Assembly (NCBI RefSeq): GCF_030159995.1 | Contig: NZ_BSNM01000016.1 | Span: forward strand, 310,001-374,000 | Direction of reading: 5' to 3' | DNA length: 64,000 nucleotides | Source: Litoribrevibacter albus | GTDB taxonomy: Bacteria; Pseudomonadota; Gammaproteobacteria; Pseudomonadales; Litoribrevibacteraceae | Shown: in pieces, positions 35,413 through 44,506 of the stretch | How positions within the stretch are numbered: position 1 is the first letter of the stretch | Layout of the letters: each line of letters begins with the position of its first letter | Notes under the pieces: model-generated | The model's database searches: none | Told to the model about the DNA's origin: nothing | Seen by the model: the letters and a program-made list of their open reading frames with translations, nothing else | Position numbers and translations under genes: made by a program

Positions 35413-36477
35413 ATGTCGTCACCTGCATCTATGTCACTTGCATCACTTGCACCGGGCAAATTTGTCATCAGCCCAGACTCACTCGATAAAGAAACCCAGA
35501 ACACCGGGGCACAGAGCTTTGTTCTTGAGATGGACAGTAAGTCGAGCACCGGACAAGCCTTGGGCCAACGTCACTGGCAGCTGGACTACGAACGCACAGG
35601 CGACCAACTGACCGTGACTCGCTGGCTAGGCCGAACCAACGACATCCGCTCAAGCTACCAGGTACTCGATCAATTAATTGCCTCCTTGGGTATTGAAGAA
35701 TTAACACTGTCGAATGAAGTACTCAGTGAAGGCGCACAAGCCATCGACCCTCGTCATTGGCAAGCGTCAGACAAGGGGCTAACCATTCAGCGCGACGCCT
35801 TCTACCAAATTCGTGAAACCTTCCTGGCCGACGCATTACTGACCATTACCCCCGATATTCGCACGGAACGTGAAGGGGTTGAACACCCAGTGCCGGTTCG
35901 TCCACAACTGCCGGAAGGCGTTCTTTACCGTCGTCAGATTCCTCAATTGAACGTGGTATTCGAGCTGTATCATGCCACCGTAGAACACGACGGCGAACGT
36001 TTCCATAAATGGCAAAACGACCCGCGTGTGGCTGAATTCTGGGAGTACCCATTCTCCCGTGAAAAGCTCGACGAATACTTACACAATTGCCGTAACGATG
36101 CCCACTCGGCACCGCTTATTGCCTGCTTCGACGGTGTCCCCTTTGGCTACATCGAAACCTACTGGGGCCAAGAAGATCGCCTTGGTCCGTATTACGATGC
36201 GCGCCCGTTTGATCACGGTTTTCACTTACTGGTGGGTGAGCCTGACTTCCTCGGCGGTGGCCGAGCTGAGTACTGGTTGAAAGCCGTCAGTCACTTCCTG
36301 TTCCTGTTAGATCCAAGAACCGATCGCTTAGTGGGCGAACCCCGTTCCGACAATAAGAACCTGTTGAAATGGACCGAAAAAGTCGGCTGGCGCAAAGACA
36401 AAGAATTCGACTTCCCGCACAAACGCGCGGCCCTAATGATCTGTGATAAAGCTCACTTCATTAAGCACTTTGAATAA
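35413..36477 (+). CDS. iucB: N6-hydroxylysine O-acetyltransferase IucB
   Basis: 354-aa protein that acetylates N6-hydroxylysine in aerobactin synthesis. The C-terminal half (about 165-350) is a GNAT domain with the IucB pattern: FHKWQNDPRVAEFWEYP, GVPFGYIETYWGQEDRLGPYYD, FDHGFHLLVGEPDFLGGG as separate segments, then DNKNLLKWTEKVGW. The N-terminal part is a beta-rich extension. SD AAGGAA lies 6 nt before the ATG. The gene sits 9 nt after iucA. Confidence 0.93.
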   Translation: MSSPASMSLASLAPGKFVISPDSLDKETQNTGAQSFVLEMDSKSSTGQALGQRHWQLDYERTGDQLTVTRWLGRTNDIRSSYQVLDQLIASLGIEELTLSNEVLSEGAQAIDPRHWQASDKGLTIQRDAFYQIRETFLADALLTITPDIRTEREGVEHPVPVRPQLPEGVLYRRQIPQLNVVFELYHATVEHDGERFHKWQNDPRVAEFWEYPFSREKLDEYLHNCRNDAHSAPLIACFDGVPFGYIETYWGQEDRLGPYYDARPFDHGFHLLVGEPDFLGGGRAEYWLKAVSHFLFLLDPRTDRLVGEPRSDNKNLLKWTEKVGWRKDKEFDFPHKRAALMICDKAHFIKHFE

Positions 36478-36496
36478 TCGCGACTCGAACAAAACC

Positions 36497-38404
36497 ATGA
36501 CGACTAACTTACTAGATCACAAGGCCATCTCTTCCCTCAACCTCCCGTTGTGGGAAGGTTGCAACCGCCGCTTAATCGCCAAGATCATTGGCGAGTGCAG
36601 CTACGAAGAATGCTTTTCGCCAACAAAGCTTAGCCCGAACCAGTATCAATTGACGCTGAAAGGCGAACATCACTATTTCTTTGAGGCCACCCCGAGCATT
36701 TGGAATTGGCTAAAGGTTCAACCCGACAGCATTCAATACCAAGGGCCGGAAACACCCTCAAGCGTTCAATCTCTGCTGGCGGCTCAGTTTCTGATTCATG
36801 CTCAGGAAGCGATGCAGCTGACCGACATTGTATTAGCCAATCTGCTGGAAGAAGTGCAAAACACCCTCTACAGCGACATGCGTTATTGGACTCGACTCAG
36901 CCAGTATTCGGCAGCGGATTTGATTCAACAAAACAGCGCGGTTCTACAAAGCTTGCTCGATGGCCACCCGAAAGCCATTGCCAATAAAGGCCGTATGGGC
37001 TGGGGCGAATCGGAACTGGCGCAATTCACGCCGGAATCCGGTGAAACCGTTCGCCCATTATTAATCGCGGTTAAAGGTGAGCTGTGCAACGCCGGTTTCT
37101 GGGCCAACGCAGAGCCCTGGGATTTAGTCTCCGAACTGCTGTCTCATGAACAACGCACTGAGATCTTATCCAGATTTGAACACCTTGATCTGGTTATGTC
37201 CCAGTATTTGCCTTTGCCGGTTCATCCTTGGCAATGGCAACGATTTATCGAGCCGCAATACCAGGCGTGGATCGCCAGTGGCGACATCCTGTTACTTGGT
37301 GAAGTGACTGACCAGTTCATGGCTCAACAGTCGATTCGCACCCTGACCAACATGGGAACGGATGGCAAGGCACCCACAGGTAAGTACGACCTCAAATTGC
37401 CACTGACTATTCTCAACACCTCCTGCTATCGCGGTGTGCCGGGCGAGCACATCGCCACCGGTGCAGCACTGTCGCAATGGTTATATGAATTAAGCCAGAC
37501 AGATACTCTGCTAAAAGAGCGCGGTCTGATTGTTCAGCGCGAGATCTGCGGTGTGCACGTCAATCACCCGATGCAACAACAGATCGGCCAAGCCCCCTAT
37601 CGTTATCACGAAATGCTCGGTGTGGTGTGGCGTGAATCTCTGGATCAGTTCACCCAAGCGTCCAACCAAGACAGCAAGCGCGCAGGTATTCTGATGTCGA
37701 CGCTGATGCAAACCGACGCTCAGGGTCGCGCTCTGATTTCGGAGTACATTGAGGCTTCCGGCGTAACGGCCGAAGACTGGCTCACCAAACTGTTCAACAC
37801 CGTGGTCGTGCCGCTGTATCACTTGATGGCGAAGTACGGCATTGGCTTAGTGTCCCACGGCCAGAACATCAGTTTGGTTTTGGATAACTACCTACCGGCA
37901 CAGGCGTCCATCAAAGATTTCCACGGCGATCTACGCATGGTCGATGTCACGCAATATCCGGCGGAATTCTCAGAACTGGACGACATGCCAGAGGATGTCA
38001 ATCAACGCTTAACCAAGCTGCCGGCGCACTACCTGATTCATGATCTGGTCACAGGTCATTTCGTCACTACCTTGCGGTTCATTTCGCCGTTAGTGGAAGC
38101 CCAATGTGGCGTCAGCGAAGTACGCTTCTATGAATTGCTGGCCAACGCACTCAAAGGCTATCAGGCGGAACACCCGGAATTGAGTAAACGCTTTGAGCTC
38201 TTCCCGATGTTTGACGACAGCATCCTGAAGATTTGCATCAATCGCGTGCGCTTCCGACTGGGTTACGAAGACAGTGCCGAACGACCGATCCCAGAACTCG
38301 GTACGCCGCTGCTGAACCCGCTGGCACTGACTGTACCGGCACAATCAACAAAAGCAACACAATCAGCAGAAGCAGATATTCAAGAACAACGAGAGCCGAT
38401 GTAA
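36497..38404 (+). CDS. iucC: Aerobactin synthase IucC
   Basis: 635-aa NRPS-independent synthetase attaching the second acetyl-hydroxylysine to citrate to complete aerobactin. Family motifs are DGHPKAIANKGRMG near residue 160, SIRTLTN plus YDLKLPLTILNTS near 285-310, VSHGQNISLVLDN and IKDFHGDLRMV. The C-terminal domain is FhuF-like. The ATG at 36497 has no good SD but follows iucB by 19 nt, so coupling is likely. A longer frame from 36443 overlaps iucB. A short glutamine-rich tail ends the protein. Confidence 0.92.
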   Translation: MTTNLLDHKAISSLNLPLWEGCNRRLIAKIIGECSYEECFSPTKLSPNQYQLTLKGEHHYFFEATPSIWNWLKVQPDSIQYQGPETPSSVQSLLAAQFLIHAQEAMQLTDIVLANLLEEVQNTLYSDMRYWTRLSQYSAADLIQQNSAVLQSLLDGHPKAIANKGRMGWGESELAQFTPESGETVRPLLIAVKGELCNAGFWANAEPWDLVSELLSHEQRTEILSRFEHLDLVMSQYLPLPVHPWQWQRFIEPQYQAWIASGDILLLGEVTDQFMAQQSIRTLTNMGTDGKAPTGKYDLKLPLTILNTSCYRGVPGEHIATGAALSQWLYELSQTDTLLKERGLIVQREICGVHVNHPMQQQIGQAPYRYHEMLGVVWRESLDQFTQASNQDSKRAGILMSTLMQTDAQGRALISEYIEASGVTAEDWLTKLFNTVVVPLYHLMAKYGIGLVSHGQNISLVLDNYLPAQASIKDFHGDLRMVDVTQYPAEFSELDDMPEDVNQRLTKLPAHYLIHDLVTGHFVTTLRFISPLVEAQCGVSEVRFYELLANALKGYQAEHPELSKRFELFPMFDDSILKICINRVRFRLGYEDSAERPIPELGTPLLNPLALTVPAQSTKATQSAEADIQEQREPM

Positions 38405-38419
38405 GGCCCTGAACATAAT

Positions 38420-38461
38420 CGCTCAACGCACATAAACACAACACTTATACGCTCAACGCAC
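38420..38461. repeat. Direct repeat between iucC and iucD
   Basis: CGCTCAACGCAC occurs at 38420-38431 and again at 38450-38461, 30 bp apart, in the short gap between the two genes. Confidence 0.7.
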
Positions 38462-38480
38462 TTAGCTAACGGAAAACATC

Positions 38481-39815
38481 ATGACACAACCACTCGACCT
38501 CGCAGGCTTGGGCGCTGGCCCATTTAACCTAAGCATTGCCGCCCTGATCGACGGCCTTAATCGCAAAGGCGAACAGATCAACAGCCGTTTCTTCGATCAA
38601 AAACAAGCCTTTAGCTGGCACCCGGGGATGCTGCTACCGGGTGTGCGTATGCAGACCTCCTACTTGAAAGACTTGGTGACCGGCATTGACCCGACCAGCG
38701 AATACACCTTCCTGAACTACTTGGTTGAGCACAAGCGCTTCTATCAATTTTTGACTGCCGAACTGTCTGCCGTCAGCCGTGTTGAATACGCCGACTACCT
38801 ACGTTGGGCCGCTGAAAAATTGCCAATGATCGAGTACAACAGCAGCATCGAAGCCGTCGACTTTAAAGACAACGCCTTTGAACTACATTTCACTGACGGT
38901 CGTGAGCCAGTGAAAGCCAACAACCTCTGTTTAGGAACAGGCAAACGCCCGTACATTCCTGAGAGCGTTCGTCCTTATCTGGGCGGCAACGTTTTCCACG
39001 CCATTGGCATCGCTCAACGTGACATGTCGGTGGAAGGGCTAAAAGTCGCCATCATCGGCGGTGGTCAAACCGGCGCCGAAGTGTTTGAAAACATGATCGA
39101 CCAGCTCTGGGGCAAACCGGCCAGCGTGCATTGGGTGTCTCGTCGAGCCAACTACGAACCGTTGGACGAAACCCCGTTCACCAACGAATTCTTCACCCCA
39201 CAATACGTGAATGAGTTCTATCATCTGCCGGAATCAGTAAAAGCCAACATCGTTGCCAGCCAGAAATTGGCCTCCGACGGTATCTCGCCAGACACATTAA
39301 AAGCCCTGTATCAAAAGCTGTATGAGCTGTCACTGCAACAAGACATCAGCCATTTGGACATGCGCCCGAACCGTGAACTGACCGACATGAACTACCAAAA
39401 GGGTACGCATCAGATCACCGTTCAAAATGGCATGAATCACCAAACAGAAACCTTTGATGCCGACGTCGTGATTCTCTGTACCGGTTTTGAAACCGCACTA
39501 CCAAGCTATCTCGATGGTTTCAGCAGCCGAATTACCACCGATGAAAACGGCCAGTTCGAATTGAACCGTGACTTCCAGGTCGGTTGGGATGGCCCACAAC
39601 AAAACCGCATTTACGCCGTAAACGCCGGTCGCCACAGTCACGGCATCGCCGAACCACAAATGAGCCTGATGTGCTGGCGCTCCGCTACCATCATCAACAG
39701 CTTGTTAGGCAAAGAAGTCTACAACCTCAAACAAGCAATGAACCTGGTGAACTGGCAGCAATCACAGCCACAACAAACTCAAGCAGCACCGGCTCAGGAA
39801 GCCCTGACCGCGTAA
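38481..39815 (+). CDS. iucD: L-lysine N6-monooxygenase IucD
   Basis: 444-aa flavin-dependent enzyme hydroxylating the lysine side-chain nitrogen, first step of aerobactin synthesis. The FAD motif GLGAGPFNLS lies at residues 9-18, the NADPH motif GGGQTG at 193-198, and the C-terminal CTGFE segment (about 332-336) is typical of N-hydroxylating monooxygenases. A TSYLKDLVTGIDPTS region matches lysine-type enzymes. Last gene of the iuc operon; a hairpin follows at 39834-39874. Confidence 0.95.
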   Translation: MTQPLDLAGLGAGPFNLSIAALIDGLNRKGEQINSRFFDQKQAFSWHPGMLLPGVRMQTSYLKDLVTGIDPTSEYTFLNYLVEHKRFYQFLTAELSAVSRVEYADYLRWAAEKLPMIEYNSSIEAVDFKDNAFELHFTDGREPVKANNLCLGTGKRPYIPESVRPYLGGNVFHAIGIAQRDMSVEGLKVAIIGGGQTGAEVFENMIDQLWGKPASVHWVSRRANYEPLDETPFTNEFFTPQYVNEFYHLPESVKANIVASQKLASDGISPDTLKALYQKLYELSLQQDISHLDMRPNRELTDMNYQKGTHQITVQNGMNHQTETFDADVVILCTGFETALPSYLDGFSSRITTDENGQFELNRDFQVGWDGPQQNRIYAVNAGRHSHGIAEPQMSLMCWRSATIINSLLGKEVYNLKQAMNLVNWQQSQPQQTQAAPAQEALTA

Positions 39816-39833
39816 ACTCATCTCCCTGCCTCT

Positions 39834-39874
39834 GCGTATCTGAACTCGTTCACCCGGATCGGGTTCGGATATGC
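39834..39874 (+). terminator. Possible terminator of the iuc operon
   Basis: GCGTATCTGAAC (39834-39845) pairs with GTTCGGATATGC (39863-39874) at 10 of 12 positions and is followed by a T/C-rich tail, 18 nt after the iucD stop. Confidence 0.5.
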
Positions 39875-39987
39875 ATTCTTCATCTTCTTCTATCTGCGCC
39901 TGAATTCAGAGAACAAAACTCTGCTTTTATCCCATTGCCGTCATTCGCTAAAACGTTATGTCGCTTCAGAAATAAAGCCTATTGATA

Positions 39988-40063
39988 AAATTAGTGGTTA
40001 ACACACCTGCTGGTATGTATTAAGTTACTGTTTTAAAGATATGTGTGTGGGGTTGAGGACGCA
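39988..40063 (+). repeat. 76-bp element, copy A (see copy B at 44387)
   Basis: A 76-bp segment starting AAATTAGTGGTTAAC and ending GACGCA. Its first 60 bases differ from copy B at 8 positions. It lies 64 nt before a HEPN-like gene. A second shared motif, GAATTAG..GTTATG, lies at 40100-40112, near the gene start. Neither palindromic core boxes of a classic integron attC nor transposon ends are obvious. Confidence 0.75.
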
Positions 40064-40127
40064 TTGTTGGAAGAAATGATATGCGTTTTAAAGATTTAGA
40101 ATTAGCTGTTATGACTAAGGAAATATC

Positions 40128-40622
40128 ATGAAGACGACGACAGACTGGAATATTTTAATACAAGGGTACATGAGCCTTATATGGTGCCAAGAAAGTACGA
40201 AACCTGAAAATCAAAATAAAAAGGTTTCAGAACTTCTTTCTGAATTTCAGAAAAGAAATAACGGAGTCCTCCCACTAAACATTGGATCAATGCTATCTGC
40301 AGCTTATATATGTTTTATGTACCCTCAGCAAAGCGAATTTGATGAACTGGACTTTTCAGCTATAGATACAAGCTGCTTTTCAATCAAGTTAGGAAAAAAA
40401 AATGATTCTAAGTATATATGCCGTAGGATAAGAAATTCTCTTGCTCATGCGCATTTCGAAATATTTAATAGTTCTTTTCGGTTTCTAGACCAAACATCTC
40501 AGGGTAAAGATCGTTTTGAAGCAGAAATTAAAATTAAAGATTTCGGAAGTTTTTTAAATGATTTTTTTCATATATCAAAGAACCAATCCTTTAATCAAAC
40601 AGATAAAGGACAACCGCTTTAG
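40128..40622 (+). CDS. HEPN-like putative RNase or defence protein
   Basis: 164-aa AT-rich gene. The helical protein carries R102-N-S-L-A-H107, an Rx4H motif of the HEPN RNase type, in the context RRIRNSLAHAHFEI; the segment GSMLSAAYICFMYPQQ before it is typical of small plasmid/cassette HEPN proteins. HEPN proteins often act as RNases in toxin-antitoxin or abortive-infection systems, but no partner gene is adjacent. SD AAGGAAA precedes the ATG. Base composition and the upstream 76-bp element suggest recent acquisition. Confidence 0.65.
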   Translation: MKTTTDWNILIQGYMSLIWCQESTKPENQNKKVSELLSEFQKRNNGVLPLNIGSMLSAAYICFMYPQQSEFDELDFSAIDTSCFSIKLGKKNDSKYICRRIRNSLAHAHFEIFNSSFRFLDQTSQGKDRFEAEIKIKDFGSFLNDFFHISKNQSFNQTDKGQPL

Positions 40623-40793
40623 AAAACGGCCAATCCATCACCTCAACCCCATCAAGCCTTTGTATAAACTCTCAACACAAACTAACCATTCCCTGAAAAC
40701 CTCCTAAAACCACAGACTTCAGGCACAACAAAACCTCTGCGGTCGCCGAGCAATTAACTATTTGAAACATATGAGACAAGATCAAACAAAGCA

Positions 40794-40824
40794 AAGCTCA
40801 ATGGCATAGCTTGCCATTGAGCTT
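40794..40824 (-). terminator. Terminator of the 318-aa gene
   Basis: Perfect 13-bp stem AAGCTCAATGGCA (40794-40806) with TGCCATTGAGCTT (40812-40824), 14 nt after the stop on the minus strand, then a T-rich run. Confidence 0.8.
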
Positions 40825-40837
40825 CATTTGCAGTGCG

Positions 40838-41794
40838 TTACAGCTTGGTAACGGTATTGCAGGTGACGTGAGGGAAGAGGTATCCAGGCTGATCGTGAAT
40901 CGTTAAGTTCATGAAAATACTTTGTGAGTACGATAAGAACGGGAAGGTTTGTCCGCCATCGGTGGATAACAACCAGTAGTCTGCCTCGTAATCATTCACG
41001 TTCGCACGACGCTGCTCGAATGGAATATTGGTGACGATGCCTTGGCCAGAAGGTAAAGGTTTCGTAGTAACCCGCCAATGAATGTAAGCGTTTGGACGTA
41101 TCAGGTTCACGGCTTGCTGCAGGACACTGTTTGGGTTACGAGTAAGTTCCGGTTGAGGGTTTTGGTAGTTGTCGAAGCTATTAAGCAGTTCTTCGAACGG
41201 CGTACTGTCGAGGCCCGGTGGCGCAAACGGCGGTGGTGTGTCCGGTATTACCGGGCTTCCTGTTCCCTGAGTCACGCTCCCCAATGCCAATATGGAATTA
41301 CCGTGTGGTACCGCAATTTGTTTGGCAATTTCGATGTCTTCAGGTTGTGGTGGTACAGGCCCTGGTTCTGTTCCATGTTGGGAATACGGTCCGATTGTTT
41401 GAGCGGCTGTGGTTAAGTACAGCCAAGCGCCGTTTTCCTCATGCACAATCTGTTCGATTGCCGGGCCTTCTGCAAAATGTACCTGCTGGTCATAAAACAG
41501 GGCGAATGAGTTTTGCGTGTAGTTGCCGCCACGGTTAGGTGCATTCACAGGGGTTGCTATTGCGGTACGATCGTTAAACTGTACCGTTTCGTAATAGGTG
41601 AAGTTTTTCAGAATGTAGCCATAGTCCGGTTGATTTGGCTGCGGCGTATTTTGTGGCAGTGGCATCACATTGTAAGAAAGCGGGTTACTTTGCCCCCCTT
41701 CATTATTACTTCCATTAGGAAGAGGGCGGTTTGTCCAGCGACCGACTAAGTGCTGAAATGGGTAGTTTGGCGGAAAATTTGAGCTGTATGGCAT
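40838..41794 (-). CDS. Uncharacterised lipocalin-like protein (possible heme/ligand binder)
   Basis: 318-aa protein, Pro/Asn/Gln-rich, with no signal peptide and few charges. The opening FPPNYPFQHLVGRWTN and LSYNVMPLPQ segments, followed by alternating beta strands, recall heme-binding lipocalin-like proteins in which H-L-V-G-x-W begins the barrel. A family assignment is not secure. SD AAGGAGAT lies 8 nt before the ATG. It is cotranscribed or coregulated with the GMC oxidoreductase upstream on the same strand, 441 nt away, though a terminator separates them. Confidence 0.55.
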   Translation of the reverse strand: MPYSSNFPPNYPFQHLVGRWTNRPLPNGSNNEGGQSNPLSYNVMPLPQNTPQPNQPDYGYILKNFTYYETVQFNDRTAIATPVNAPNRGGNYTQNSFALFYDQQVHFAEGPAIEQIVHEENGAWLYLTTAAQTIGPYSQHGTEPGPVPPQPEDIEIAKQIAVPHGNSILALGSVTQGTGSPVIPDTPPPFAPPGLDSTPFEELLNSFDNYQNPQPELTRNPNSVLQQAVNLIRPNAYIHWRVTTKPLPSGQGIVTNIPFEQRRANVNDYEADYWLLSTDGGQTFPFLSYSQSIFMNLTIHDQPGYLFPHVTCNTVTKL

Positions 41795-42235
41795 GATGGT
41801 TGATCTCCTTGAAGTAACATCACGGGTAGTTCTTTTATATTTCTTTGCCTGTACTGCTCGGCTAAAAATAATAAAAGGGATTAACTAAAAAGGCTCAAGT
41901 AAACTTTTTTAACTGAATTGTATTCAGGGGCCGCTGCAAGGCAGTGCTATTGGGCAAACCTCTAACTAACATATTCAGAATCAATAGGTTAAATTGAGCA
42001 CTTTATTAGTAACGCGTTTACAGTTCTTGGTCGTATTAGGTGCTTATTTTGGCGTAGGAAAAAGATTACCCTCTGTAGTTCCCATTCCAATCACCTAACT
42101 CCATTTACAGTCCTCGAAACTAGGTTGCCTTTAGACAGCGGCAATACATGTTGATGGTGAGGACTGTTCCCTTACCGGGTCATTTAGAAGCCGAATAAAA
42201 ACCTGGCCCGCTTAACGCTGGCCTGGTTTATTCAG
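41795..42235. other. Intergenic region between GMC oxidoreductase and 318-aa gene
   Basis: 441 nt. It contains the SD of the 318-aa gene next to 41794 and a terminator hairpin of the GMC gene at about 42197-42232. The rest, including about 41850-42180, shows no gene or strong repeat. Confidence 0.5.
42197..42232 (-). terminator. Terminator of GMC oxidoreductase gene
   Basis: On the minus strand the arms AAACCAGGCCAGC and GCGGGCCAGGTTT pair at 11 of 13 positions around a TTAA-containing loop, followed by a run of T residues, just after the stop codon at 42236. Confidence 0.7.
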
Positions 42236-43861
42236 TTAACGATTCTTAGGTGTATCCGGATCGTTTTCTTCCATTTCCCGGCCATGAATCATATGGAAGG
42301 CAACTCGCTCGGATAACGCACTGATAGTCGCAGTAGGGTTTACCGAGATGGCACTCGGCACGATAGAGCCATCAGCCACGTAAAGACCCGGATAACCCCA
42401 GACTTCGCCCCATTCATTGACTACGCCGTCTTCCTTCTTATCCGACATAACACAACCACCCAACGGGTGAGCGGTAAGCAATTTACGCGATGGCCAATCC
42501 CAAAGCGGACTATTGATAAAGTGCCCACCAGACTTCTTACTGATGTCTTTAAGGTGACCAATCATGTCATCAAACATCGCACGGCTTTTTTTGTGCTTCC
42601 AATCCAGCTTTAATCGCCCACGCCAGTCCAAATAGATTTTTCCGTCCGCAGCATCTGTGCCCATGCCCAAGTAAGGTAAGAACTTCGTCATGTAGCCGCC
42701 ATTAAAAATACGTTCCGCTTCAAAGTTAGAGGTAAGACCCAGACTACGCAGTAAATAATTCTTAGCCTGATCGACCACATTCCAGAGACGCCCTGTCGTC
42801 GGCAATATTCCATTCAAATACCACATAAATGGGTCAGGAAAGCCCAAGTCTTCAATGTATATATGCTGACTGTCCCCTTTGGTATAACCGACGCCAGCCG
42901 TAATACTTGGCCCCCTGCCCGCATCAATTTCTTTATCTTTGTAATGCGTGCCGGCAAATAGAAAATCTCCGTTGCCAGAGAAGTGCTTTCCTAAACGATC
43001 AGAGAGATTAGGCAAGCTTTTGGTGCGATCACGGCACTCAAGCAATAATTGGTTGGAGCCTAGCGTCCCGCCGGAAACAACCACTTTTTTACCCTTAACA
43101 ACACCGGCGACTGATGTACCTGAAACAGGATCTTCCGGTAGCTCCATAAACTCGACGTTATAGCCACCGTCGTGAGGTAAGATGTTGACGACCTGATGCA
43201 ACGGATATACTTCTGCACCGTGCTTTTCAGCCAGAGGAATGTAATTTAAATCCAGGGTATTTTTTGCATTAACATGGCAGCCCAATAAACAGTTCCCACA
43301 ATAGTCACATGGGCCTTGTTCCTGACCACCAGGGGATTTGGCTTCTTCGGAAAAGTGAACACAGATATCGATTTCTTCTGCTTGTTCAGACGTTGCAGCA
43401 ACCGCCTCAATAAATGCACTGGTTCGCTTGGGAACCTCCCGGCCTTCTGGCGGCGTCAGCTTATTCGCTGCAAGCATGTCCTTTGCAACGTCATAGTATG
43501 GCTTCAAACTCTCTTTCGATATGGCTTTCGGCCAACGGGCCTGATCGAAGATCAACTCAGGCGGTTGAATATGTACATTAAAGTAATGCAGTGAACCGCC
43601 ACCAACGCCTACGCCTTGAATCACATCCATGTTTTTAAAAGGCAAATACTCGATGAACCCTCGTCCTTCTTCTTTGTCTTTCTCATCCCAAAATGCATGA
43701 TTGGCCACTTCACCGGTTGATCTGGGAAATTCTGTTTTAACCCAACGCCTGCCCTTTTCCAAAATACATACTGAGTTGCCCGCTTGCGCCAAACGGCACG
43801 CGGTAATAGCACCACCAAACCCAGAACCAATAACGACGACATCGTATTCTTCTTTCATCAT
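42236..43861 (-). CDS. GMC-family flavin oxidoreductase (cholesterol-oxidase-like)
   Basis: 541-aa flavoprotein oxidising an alcohol or sterol-like substrate. The Rossmann FAD motif GSGFGG lies near the N-terminus, followed by the GMC_oxred_N pattern (GVGVGGGSLHY) and a C-terminal SVNPTATISALSERVA region near the active site. A CGNCLLGC cluster-like Cys segment (residues about 186-193) is notable. The ATG at 43861 has AGGG 8-11 nt upstream; the frame to 43876 opens with TTG and is not used. Substrate unknown. Confidence 0.87.
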   Translation of the reverse strand: MMKEEYDVVVIGSGFGGAITACRLAQAGNSVCILEKGRRWVKTEFPRSTGEVANHAFWDEKDKEEGRGFIEYLPFKNMDVIQGVGVGGGSLHYFNVHIQPPELIFDQARWPKAISKESLKPYYDVAKDMLAANKLTPPEGREVPKRTSAFIEAVAATSEQAEEIDICVHFSEEAKSPGGQEQGPCDYCGNCLLGCHVNAKNTLDLNYIPLAEKHGAEVYPLHQVVNILPHDGGYNVEFMELPEDPVSGTSVAGVVKGKKVVVSGGTLGSNQLLLECRDRTKSLPNLSDRLGKHFSGNGDFLFAGTHYKDKEIDAGRGPSITAGVGYTKGDSQHIYIEDLGFPDPFMWYLNGILPTTGRLWNVVDQAKNYLLRSLGLTSNFEAERIFNGGYMTKFLPYLGMGTDAADGKIYLDWRGRLKLDWKHKKSRAMFDDMIGHLKDISKKSGGHFINSPLWDWPSRKLLTAHPLGGCVMSDKKEDGVVNEWGEVWGYPGLYVADGSIVPSAISVNPTATISALSERVAFHMIHGREMEENDPDTPKNR

Positions 43862-44506
43862 TTCTATCCCTAGCAAGCCCTTTCAGAGGGTTTTGTTTTT
43901 TATCGATATGCACAGACGCACAACACAACAGGGATCAATGGAAAAAGCACGGAGAAGACAAAACTCGGATAACGCTCTTTAAAATCAATCAGGGGTACGA
44001 CGATTCGTGATATACAGCCGACGATTCATTTCATGTTCATTGTAAGGTTCTCACTCAACCTTCGAACCATTGCCTAAGACCCAACGAATAACACCCAGAG
44101 GTAAAAGGCTGAACACTCGCAAATATGGCACAACACTTCGCGCTGTCACATTACACGCTATTACACGAACTTCAGTTATAAACGTCATTAGCTCCACGCA
44201 ACGGCACGAACATAAGAACTATGTATGACATTGATTTTATTAACAAAATAATCAACAAGAGCGTAAACAAGAAACACATGGGCATGTATGAACTAAAATA
44301 CCCTCTCTACAGTAAATGACGTGTTCACCTTATCTCGAACAATAGCCTTTGTTGGGGGCGTTGTTGGTTATCGCAACCTGTTGAAGAAATTAGTGGTTAA
44401 CATACCTGTCAGCATGTATTAGGTTATTGTTTTAACGATATGTGTGTCAGGGCTTAAGACGCAGAATTAGGTGTTATGTGTAATTGTCATCTACTAAGAG
44501 CTATAT
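43862..44506. other. 645-nt AT-rich region with 76-bp element copy B
   Basis: Holds no gene I can support. It contains copy B of the repeated element at 44387-44463 and the related motif GAATTAGGTGTTATG just after it (44464-44478). The rest is AT-rich filler before the 286-aa gene. Confidence 0.5.
44387..44463 (+). repeat. 76-bp element, copy B
   Basis: 77-bp counterpart of copy A at 39988-40063, starting AAATTAGTGGTTAAC and ending AAGACGCA, with 8 mismatches in the first 60 bases and one inserted base near the end. It lies 43 nt before a plus-strand accessory gene, in the same orientation as copy A relative to its gene. Confidence 0.75.

Noticed and set aside
39584-39985. 133-aa plus-strand frame overlapping the iucD end
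   Set aside because: It overlaps iucD in another frame and has no SD or domain; it is a coding shadow.
39988-40063. Classic integron attC site
   Set aside because: No matching RYYYAAC and GTTRRRY core boxes bracket the element, and no integrase gene lies nearby; kept only as a possibility in the findings.
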